This document shows, piece by piece, positions 1-4,551 of a stretch of DNA of 14,783 bases. How positions within the stretch are numbered: the stretch's first letter is position 1; each line of letters begins with the position of its first letter. Below the pieces are notes generated by a model, which saw nothing but the letters and a program-made list of their open reading frames with translations, was not told the DNA's origin and did not search any database. Source of the DNA: an uncultured Campylobacter sp. (GTDB lineage: Bacteria; Campylobacterota; Campylobacteria; Campylobacterales; Campylobacteraceae); contig NZ_CALIBB010000088.1 in NCBI RefSeq assembly GCF_938045595.1, positions 1 to 14,783 of the forward strand, given 5' to 3'. The position numbers were made by a program, and so were the translations under genes.

Positions 1-159
1 GCCCTCGACGTATTCCGTCGCGCCCTGCGTGTGTTGCTTCCTTGCCGCTTCTTGGGTCACGCCGTAAGCTTGGGTTACTTGTCTATCTGATAAGCTCCAC
101 GTATCGCGATACTCCAAAATCTCTAAATCAAGATTGTTAAATTTTACTATCGCGCTCAT
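1..159 (-). CDS. Phage antirepressor-like protein, N-terminal part (runs off window)
   Basis: An open frame starts with ATG at 159 and runs through the window edge (53 codons visible). A very strong ribosome binding site, AAGGAGGT, lies 4 bases before the ATG and decides the start. The visible protein begins MSAIVKFNNLDLEILEY and goes on with a stretch around residues 21-50 (SLSDRQVTQAYGVTQEAARK) that reads like the helix-turn-helix-like N-terminal region of phage antirepressors of the ORF6N/Bro type, in which a predicted beta segment is followed by a DNA-binding helical part. It overlaps the upstream gene by 23 bases, so it belongs to the same minus-strand island operon. The family call rests on general appearance only; the C-terminal domain that would settle it is outside the window. 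Confidence 0.55.
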   Translation of the reverse strand, partial: MSAIVKFNNLDLEILEYRDTWSLSDRQVTQAYGVTQEAARKQHTQGATEYVEG

Positions 160-421
160 TTTGACCTCCTTGCTCTTTTATTTCTACGCCCACAGCCTTT
201 AGCCACCGGACGGCTTTAGCTCTTTGGGCGTCGTCTTTGAAATAAGCGATTTTGTGGTCTTTCTTTACCTCATCTCGCCATCTGCGACTTATCAATCCGC
301 TTTGCTCTAGTTGTAGCAAATAGACGTTTTGATTACTTGCGATAATGCTTGCCGCCCTTATGGGCTTATCGCTATTTATCATTTTTAACAAAATCTGCTT
401 TTTTACTATCGACGTTCTCAT
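137..421 (-). CDS. Small island protein, probable winged-helix DNA-binding type
   Basis: 94 residues, ATG start at 421, inside an ATGA overlap with the stop of the gene before it (4 bases shared), which points to translational coupling. The first 55 residues (VKKQILLKMINSDKPIRAAS, then a helix ending LLQLEQSGLISRRWRD) have the layout of small phage winged-helix proteins: a helix, a short spacer, a second helix, then a recognition-helix-like segment followed by a basic stretch and IAYFKDD as a possible wing. The C-terminal part (AQRAKAVRWLKAVGVEI) is a further amphipathic helix. No catalytic motif is seen. It could be a small regulator of the island or a replication-initiation accessory. The function is inferred from fold appearance, and I do not recognise a named family. 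Confidence 0.6.
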   Translation of the reverse strand: MRTSIVKKQILLKMINSDKPIRAASIIASNQNVYLLQLEQSGLISRRWRDEVKKDHKIAYFKDDAQRAKAVRWLKAVGVEIKEQGGQNERDSKI

Positions 422-654
422 TTTTTCCGCTCCTCTCTTATGCCCGCTTTGACCTCTAAGGCCTTAATACTCTCCTCTTGCGTCCGCGTGATGTGAAATA
501 AGTCATAAGCGCAATCTAACAGCTCCTGCGACGCTCCGTCCAGGCTCTGCACCTTGTAGATATGTAGCTGCCTTTTAAATGCCTTTAGCATATCCTTATC
601 GCCCGCGCTGAAACAAAATGCGCTAGGTGTAAAATTTAGCTTACTCCGCCCCAT
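418..654 (-). CDS. Hypothetical small island protein, one repeat unit
   Basis: 78 residues, ATG at 654, overlapping the end of the preceding gene by 19 bases. A G-rich ribosome binding site (GGGGGG then CGAGCA) sits just before the ATG. I do not recognise a family. Residues about 22-65 (from MLKAFKRQLHIYKVQ through CAYDLFHITRTQEES) resemble a unit that also occurs in the two reading frames immediately upstream: an MLKA start, an aromatic IY, then LDG, a variable stretch, and a conserved (A)(F/Y)DLF helix followed by charged residues. The gene therefore looks like a paralogue made by local duplication. The C-terminus is highly charged (GIREERKK). It is probably soluble and helical. No signal peptide or membrane segment is visible. 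Confidence 0.6.
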   Translation of the reverse strand: MGRSKLNFTPSAFCFSAGDKDMLKAFKRQLHIYKVQSLDGASQELLDCAYDLFHITRTQEESIKALEVKAGIREERKK

Positions 655-851
655 TGCTCGCCCCCCTTTGTAGTTAAAAAGGTTAGGGCAAATCTTTCGT
701 TCTCGGTTAGTAGCTCTTGCATTTGCTCGTTCTGCTTTGATAGCGCTAGGAATAAATCAAAGGCTACATCCTTAAAATTCGCCGTTTTGCTTCCGTCTAG
801 CTCGTCCTGTAAGTATTTGAGATAAATATCGGGGTAGCACGCTTTTAGCAT
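636..851 (-). CDS. Hypothetical island protein; downstream part of a probably frameshifted gene
   Basis: From the first ATG (851) this gives 71 residues, but that ATG has no convincing ribosome binding site (GCATTACGAAAAA precedes it). The same frame stays open upstream to about 1030 with no ATG, GTG or TTG start, and encodes sensible protein there: RVEALSVAFDLFEERENEIN, further charged helical sequence, then YEKMLKACYPDIYLK. This joins naturally, by a -1 shift at 980-986, to the short frame beginning at 1114, giving a product of about 159 residues with two copies of the same unit (PDI..IY then (V)AFDLF). Alternatives are an ordinary inactivating indel, a sequencing error, or a true internal start at 851 that would make a one-unit protein like the gene downstream. 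Function unknown. Confidence 0.5.
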   Translation of the reverse strand: MLKACYPDIYLKYLQDELDGSKTANFKDVAFDLFLALSKQNEQMQELLTENERFALTFLTTKGGEQWGGVS

Positions 852-964
852 TTTTTCGTAATGCTCGGGCGCATTTTTTAGGTCTTTGCACTCGCTCGCA
901 AAGTCCGCGATAGCCTTTTGATTTATCTCGTTCTCGCGTTCCTCGAATAGGTCAAACGCTACGC

Positions 965-1114
965 TTAGGGCTTCAACGCGCCCTTTTGTCGCTCGCCTTG
1001 CTCCTGAGCGTCCGCCTGCGCGTATATCGCCTTAATATCGGGATATTTAGATAAATAGGCGTAAAAACGTAAATACCGCCTTTTCTCGGCTTCGTCCTTA
1101 AACAGCGACTTCAT
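965..1114 (-). CDS. Short upstream frame of the same gene (49 residues, ends at a frameshift point)
   Basis: ATG at 1114, 49 residues, TAA at 967-965; too short for many gene finders. It overlaps the 3' end of the AlpA-like gene by 17 bases, as other neighbours in this operon overlap. The protein MKSLFKDEAEKRRYLRFYAY, then LSKYPDIKAIYAQADAQEQG, is charged and helical, and carries the first half of the unit seen in the next two genes (YPDI..IY). It then reaches a stop a few codons after an AAAAGGGC run. The second half of the unit (VAFDLF) lies in the -1 frame right after that run. It is therefore most likely the 5' part of one two-unit gene (1114 to 636) rather than an independent peptide. 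The frame itself is certain; the interpretation is inference. Confidence 0.5.
   Translation of the reverse strand: MKSLFKDEAEKRRYLRFYAYLSKYPDIKAIYAQADAQEQGERQKGALKP
980..986 (-). other. Candidate -1 frameshift heptamer A_AAG_GGC
   Basis: Read on the minus strand in the frame of the 1114 start, the sequence is CGA CAA AAG GGC GCG. A_AAG_GGC fits the X_XXY_YYZ pattern, and a -1 slip leads into the CGC GTT GAA frame that stays open to 636. An SD-like AGGAG lies at 1005-1001, 14 bases before the heptamer, close to the 10-14 base spacing known to stimulate bacterial -1 frameshifting (as in dnaX). A small stem AGGGC/GCCCT spans 984-966 but includes the heptamer itself. The site may be programmed or may simply be an indel scar. 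Confidence 0.4.
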
Positions 1115-1283
1115 CTTGCGCCGCCTTTCTCATAAAAAACGCCTCTACTTCGGAGGGGTCAAAAAAGGTGATGTTTTTGCTAAATTTTATCGGTCTTAGA
1201 AAGCCTTGTTTAGCAAAATACCACACCGTGCTTAAGCCTATGCCGTAGATATTAGCAATCTGCGCCGTTCTTAGATACTTCAC
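1098..1283 (-). CDS. AlpA-like DNA-binding protein (prophage/island excisionase-regulator)
   Basis: 61 residues. The visible helix-turn-helix is near the N-terminus: YLRTAQIANIYGIGLSTVWY (residues 3-22), followed by FAKQGFLRPIKFSKNITFFD and SEVEAFFMRK, the layout of the AlpA/MerR-like excisionase family (recognition helix, basic strand pair, closing helix). Family members control integrase genes and act as recombination directionality factors for P4-like elements, which fits an integrase of that type upstream. The start is GTG at 1283: the frame has a stop four codons earlier and no ATG, and MKYL is a normal family N-terminus. The ribosome binding site for this GTG is weak. A better AAAGG serves an overlapping 13-codon frame from ATG 1293, so start-up may be translationally coupled. 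It is first gene of the small-gene operon. Confidence 0.8.
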   Translation of the reverse strand: MKYLRTAQIANIYGIGLSTVWYFAKQGFLRPIKFSKNITFFDPSEVEAFFMRKAAQDEVAV

Positions 1284-1317
1284 TTTTTCTCATTGCTTAG
1301 CCTTTATTATTTGGATT

Positions 1318-1331
1318 ATCTCTGCAGAGAT
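1318..1331. promoter_or_regulatory. 14-bp perfect palindrome, candidate operator
   Basis: ATCTCTGCAGAGAT is a perfect inverted repeat centred on CTGCAG. It sits where transcription from the neighbouring minus-strand promoter (1339-1367) would begin, so a dimeric regulator bound here would block the AlpA operon. The binding protein is unknown. Confidence 0.45.
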
Positions 1332-1338
1332 TGTGCGA

Positions 1339-1367
1339 ATTATGGCGAGATTGAAAAAGTTAAACAA
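1339..1367 (-). promoter_or_regulatory. Candidate promoter of the AlpA-like operon
   Basis: On the minus strand TTGTTT (1367-1362) and CATAAT (1344-1339) are separated by exactly 17 bases, a good match to a sigma-70 promoter. The expected start falls near 1332, within or at the edge of the 14-bp palindrome, and about 45-50 bases before the AlpA-like start codon. Confidence 0.5.
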
Positions 1368-1372
1368 GAAAG

Positions 1373-1488
1373 AATATTTTTAGGCGAATGAATAAAAGTG
1401 TTTAATTGTGAATAAAATCGGCAGGTAATTTAAAGGATAAAAGCCCTTAAAATAGAGCTTTTATCGGGGCTAAAAATATTTTTAGGCG
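1373..1488 (+). repeat. 14-bp direct repeat pair flanking the AlpA/hypothetical gene spacer
   Basis: AATATTTTTAGGCG occurs at 1373-1386 and again at 1475-1488, 102 bases apart. The second copy covers the stop codon of the 245-residue gene and is part of a longer CTAAAAATATTTTTAG palindrome. The AAAAATATTTTT core matches the motif repeated six times between the integrase and the tRNA, which suggests a shared binding protein. With such A+T-rich sequence part of the match may be chance, but the shared TAGGCG tail is not explained by base composition. Confidence 0.45.
1436..1465 (-). terminator. Possible terminator after the 245-residue gene
   Basis: A perfect 9-base stem, GATAAAAGC/GCTTTTATC, with a 12-base loop lies 17 bases beyond the stop codon of the minus-strand gene. 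The bases that follow (CTTTAAATT) make only a weak U-tract and the stem is A+T-rich, so termination may be partial. Confidence 0.45.
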
Positions 1489-2219
1489 TCTTGCGCGTCT
1501 TTATCGTTAGGATAAAAATATTTGTATATTTTATTTGCTAGCCTAGCTTTTTTGTTTTTATCCACGCCAACGATCTGATACATTTTCGCTTTTAAAATCA
1601 AGATGTTTGAAAATTTATCTCTTATCTTTTGAGTGTTGTTTAAAAGGTCGTATCTATCCTTTCGCTCTTTAAACGGCGCAAAATATTCGGTTGCTGCTCT
1701 CATAAATCTTTCGTATTCTGGATAAGGGTCGCAATCGCAATTGCGACCAAAAGGGTCGTGGATATACGGCTTGCCCGTTGAATACTCGCTAAAATAAAAA
1801 GTGTGATTTAAAAGCTCCAACGCCTCAAGATAATTTTCGTATCTTATGACGATGTCGCTTTTCTTAGCTTTTGCCTCTTTAATATTTTTAAAGAAATCTA
1901 CGAAAGCGTTTAAAATTGCCTCTTTGGCTTCGTCTGATTGGTAAAAAGGAGTTAAAATTTTAAACTTGGGGAATAAATCGGGGTTGTAAGTAGTAGGAAA
2001 GAATTCATCATCGTCTTTATTTTTTATCATTTCGTTAAAGGCAATCAGTAAATTAGGATTAGGCCTTGCCTTATCGATGTATTCTAGCTTTTCTCTAATA
2101 TCGGTTAAAACTTGTTCTATCGCCTCCGTATCTTGTTTTTCTTTATCGTCTTTTGCGCCTTGCGTATCTCTACTTTCGGATATTTTTACACCCTTGCTTA
2201 GTATCTCGCTTTTTGCCAT
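1482..2219 (-). CDS. Hypothetical island protein, 245 residues, co-transcribed with the integrase
   Basis: ATG at 2219 with a strong ribosome binding site (AGGAGG, 6 bases before it); it begins only 10 bases after the integrase stop, so the two are almost certainly one transcript. I do not recognise a family. The first 45 residues are hydrophilic and charged (GAKDDKEKQDTEAIEQ), likely disordered or coiled, followed by a mostly helical body rich in aromatic and charged residues. Notable parts are a DDDEFFPTTYNPDLFPKF segment near residue 70, a cysteine pair in GRNCDCDPYPEYERF near residue 160, and a basic C-terminal helix (KNKKARLANKIYKYFYPN). No signal peptide or membrane span is seen. Position directly behind int suggests an accessory role in island maintenance or regulation, but this is inference from context only. 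Confidence 0.65.
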   Translation of the reverse strand: MAKSEILSKGVKISESRDTQGAKDDKEKQDTEAIEQVLTDIREKLEYIDKARPNPNLLIAFNEMIKNKDDDEFFPTTYNPDLFPKFKILTPFYQSDEAKEAILNAFVDFFKNIKEAKAKKSDIVIRYENYLEALELLNHTFYFSEYSTGKPYIHDPFGRNCDCDPYPEYERFMRAATEYFAPFKERKDRYDLLNNTQKIRDKFSNILILKAKMYQIVGVDKNKKARLANKIYKYFYPNDKDAQDA

Positions 2220-2229
2220 TTCTTGCCTC

Positions 2230-3474
2230 CTAGTTGTTTTTTATTTTGAGAATGTAGCCGCTCCACCAGTCCAGCAAAATTTTAAGCTCGTCCAAAAAAT
2301 CGGCTTTTTCGGAATAGCTTAAATCCACTTTATCGCCGTGTAGGTGGTCTAGCGCCTTTTTGATAGCCTCTTTGCTTACTCCGTGCTTTTGCATATTGTT
2401 AAACGCCTGCGTCATAAATATGCCCCGCAGGCTATGCAGGGTTACGATGCGCCCCGTCTGCCTATCTCTAAAGTCAAAGCCTTTAATCGCGTTCGTGGCG
2501 GTGTCTTTGTGGATATGCCCCGTAAAGTGCGAGTTAATAAAAATATGCTCGTATGCCCTGCTTAATTTCGCCTGGTCCTCAAGTATCCGCATAACCTCAT
2601 CGCTAAGAGGTAGTTTAAAATCGCCTATCTCGCTACGCTTGATTTTCTGCTCGGCGCGCGGAATGGTTAAAAGCCTCCTATCGAAATCTACGTAATCCCA
2701 TTTTAGGCGCGACAGCGGCGCGGCTCTTAGCGGTAGGTGTAGGCATAGCTTCATCGCATTTTTAATCGTCTCAAAATGGGGATAATCATAAATGGCGTTA
2801 AAAAATGCCTTTAAGTCCTGGCGCTCGGTTAGCTTGGCGTAATGCTCGACTTTGGTTTTAGGGATTAGGCTTTTGGCGTCGATATTTGCCATAATGTTAA
2901 GCTCCGCATACCCGCTCGATACGGCAAATAAAAAGACGCGGTTTAAAATTTGGTTGATTATCTCGGCGGTTTGCGGCGTAGTCTTTGACGTTTCTTTAAG
3001 GATGTCCGCTATCTCGCCGTGAGTAATGCTTTTTATGCCCCTATCTTTTAGTATCGGCATTACGTGGTTTTCAATGCGTCCGCGCTTGGTCTTTAGCGTT
3101 TGGGGCAGTATGCTTTTAGTCTCAAACTCTAGCCACTCGTTAAAGACCTTTTCAAAACTGAGATTATGCTCGCTTATTCTTTGAGCTTTGGCGCGCTTCT
3201 TTTCCGTGATAGGGTCGATACCTCTCATCACTAGCTTTTTAAGCTCGGTTCGCTTCTCTCGCGCTTCGGCTAGCGATAAAACGGGGTAGTTGCCTAGTCC
3301 CGTGTTATTCAGCTTGCCCGTATCGGGGCTAATAAAAGCAAATACCCAGCGCTTGCGCCCGCTTTTGCTTACTATCAACCCCAAGCCGTCGCCATCCGTG
3401 AGCTTGTAATCTTTGGCTTTTGGCTTTGCCTCTTTGATTTGCTTATCACTAAGCGGTTTTACTATCCTAGCCAT
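2230..3474 (-). CDS. int: Tyrosine recombinase / integrase of P4 type
   Basis: 414 residues, the usual length for P4-like integrases. Residues 1-90 form the N-terminal arm-DNA-binding domain (DUF4102 type): LTDGDGLGLIV, then RKRWVFAF and GLGNYPVLSLAEAREKR. Residues about 105-190 are the core-binding SAM-like domain. The catalytic domain (about 210-400) shows Arg250 in LPLRAAPLSRLKW, a lysine in the EQKIKRSEIGDFKLPLS region, the HxxR box at His347-Arg350 (LHSLRG), a histidine in LDHLHG (377-379) and the nucleophile Tyr387 in DLSYSEK. The active site therefore appears complete. The ATG at 3474 has GGGAG about 10 bases upstream. It catalyses site-specific insertion and excision, here presumably at tRNA-Phe, whose 3' end lies about 445 bases away. 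The intervening region holds a repeat array that the arm domain may bind. Confidence 0.93.
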   Translation of the reverse strand: MARIVKPLSDKQIKEAKPKAKDYKLTDGDGLGLIVSKSGRKRWVFAFISPDTGKLNNTGLGNYPVLSLAEAREKRTELKKLVMRGIDPITEKKRAKAQRISEHNLSFEKVFNEWLEFETKSILPQTLKTKRGRIENHVMPILKDRGIKSITHGEIADILKETSKTTPQTAEIINQILNRVFLFAVSSGYAELNIMANIDAKSLIPKTKVEHYAKLTERQDLKAFFNAIYDYPHFETIKNAMKLCLHLPLRAAPLSRLKWDYVDFDRRLLTIPRAEQKIKRSEIGDFKLPLSDEVMRILEDQAKLSRAYEHIFINSHFTGHIHKDTATNAIKGFDFRDRQTGRIVTLHSLRGIFMTQAFNNMQKHGVSKEAIKKALDHLHGDKVDLSYSEKADFLDELKILLDWWSGYILKIKNN

Positions 3475-3510
3475 TGCGTTCCAACTCCCTTAAATGCGTT
3501 ATTTGAGACG

Positions 3511-3803
3511 ATTTAAAAATATTTTTTCGGTTTTCGGCTCAAAATCCCGCGCAAAAATATTTTTAAAATCGCCGCCTTTTTGTTCTGCGTGTGCCTAAAA
3601 TAGGGGGATTTGATGAGGTTTAAAATATTTTTTGCTTTTGCGGCGTTTTTTTAAGCTTGATAAAACCCCCATTTTGGGCGTTTCAAGCGTTTTAAAACAT
3701 TTTTTGGAGTGCCTTGTAAGCCCGTTAGATAGGGCATTTGGTAAGTTTTAAAAATATTTTTTCGCTTGGCTTTCGGAATTTTGCCAAAAATATTTTTAAA
3801 ATG
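3511..3803. repeat. Six-copy A+T-rich motif array between integrase and tRNA-Phe
   Basis: Variants of TTTAAAAATATTTTTTCG recur with cores centred near 3520, 3558 (inverted), 3627, 3698 (one base changed, AAAACATTTTTT), 3755 and 3791 (inverted). Copies 1-2 and 5-6 form two similar inverted pairs, with centres 38 and 36 bases apart and TTTCGG between them. Copies 3 and 4 are in direct orientation in between. The flanks beyond the core are also conserved (TTCG/TTGC on one side, GATTT/GTTT on the other). A hairpin with a single C-C mismatch (AAAC..GTTT, 3663-3683) lies in the middle. No gene is seen in 3475-3919. Position and arrangement suit arm-type sites for the integrase or sites for its directionality factor; this is inference. 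Confidence 0.6.
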
Positions 3804-3919
3804 TTTTTAAATTGCTAGCTTTGCTTGATTATTTTAGACTGCTTTAGAGGGTTAAAATCTCTTGAAGTCCGTATTTTAGGGGTTTTATTGGATTGTGTTA
3901 GATTGTAAAAAATAGGCAA

Positions 3920-3965
3920 TGGTGGTTAGAGGCAGAATCGAACTGCCGACACGCAGATTTTCAGT
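3920..3965 (-). other. Presumed attachment site at the 3' half of tRNA-Phe
   Basis: P4-type integrases normally recombine within the anticodon-to-3'-end part of a tRNA gene and sit next to it after integration, as here. Chromosomal backbone genes lie on the right and island genes on the left. The exact crossover cannot be fixed because the matching repeat at the other island end is outside the window. Confidence 0.45.
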
Positions 3966-3995
3966 CTGCTGCTCTACCGACTGAGCTATCCAACC
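3920..3995 (-). tRNA. tRNA-Phe (GAA)
   Basis: 76 bases with encoded CCA at 3922-3920. The acceptor stem GGTTGGA pairs with TCTAACC (one G-T pair). The D arm GCTC..GAGC, anticodon stem GCAGA/TCTGC with loop CTGAAAA (anticodon GAA) and T arm GGCAG-TTCGATT-CTGCC are all present. The discriminator base is A. It reads toward the integrase, so its 3' end is the junction with the island. A possible -10 box TAAAAT lies at 4018-4013, about 18 bases upstream; no clear -35 is seen. Confidence 0.97.
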
Positions 3996-4551
3996 ACCGA
4001 AAAAGAAAAGTAATTTTAGCCATGCAATACTTAAATCTCGGTTAAAATCATCGATTTTCGCAAGATTTTTGCACATTGCGCCCCAAAACAACTAAATATA
4101 CTCAGTTAAAATTTTCTAAATTTCAGTAGCGAAAATATTGCTTGTGCAGTAATTTGCAATAATCAAAATAAGCTATCGATCTAAAAAGCAAAGTGATATA
4201 AAATTTTACTATTTGGCTGACTTTGCAAATTGTACGCTTGGTCTTGGGCTATGCAAAGTAGATAAATTTGCGCTAGAAGATAGCATTGTTTTAAATTTGC
4301 GCGCATAACGGACAACGGGCTACAATTAGATAAATTTAACACTGAAAATGGCTTTAAATTTTTTGATTTGGCGAGGCATCTTTATATAAACATTGCGCCA
4401 AAGCCAATGGTTGTGTGACGTCGCGAGGCATGCTTTGGCTTTAGATTGCTTAGATATATCCGCGCGGCAGAAGCGTTGAAATTTTATAATGCGATTGCAT
4501 GCTGTGTTAAATAAAATCTCAGCTCGATCTGGCTAACCTCGATAGGCCTAT
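3996..4551. other. 556-base stretch without a recognised gene
   Basis: It holds the probable tRNA-Phe promoter at its left end and otherwise A+T-rich sequence. Small structures are visible: a 9-base direct repeat GCGAGGCAT (4371-4379 and 4423-4431), an 8-base inverted pair GCCAAAGC/GCTTTGGC (4397-4404, 4432-4439), and a palindrome ATAGGCCTAT (4542-4551) touching the murD stop. A plus-strand frame stays open from about 4153 to 4308 but has no ATG and no recognisable protein family. It may be decayed coding sequence. Confidence 0.5.

Noticed and set aside
2077..2695. Plus-strand open frames opposite the integrase and the 245-residue gene
   Set aside because: Antisense shadows, Cys/Leu/Ser-rich, without start signals, overlapping strongly supported genes.
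3511..3803. Possible CRISPR-like array or replication origin in the int-tRNA spacer
   Set aside because: Spacing between motifs is irregular (36-72 bases), there are no equal-length spacers, and no DnaA-box-like repeats or replication gene lie beside it.
3885..4091. 68-codon minus-strand open frame
   Set aside because: It runs straight through tRNA-Phe; the translated middle is just the tRNA sequence read as protein.
4153..4308. About 50 open plus-strand codons between tRNA-Phe and murD
   Set aside because: No ATG start, no ribosome binding site and no family recognised; kept only as a note on possible decayed sequence.
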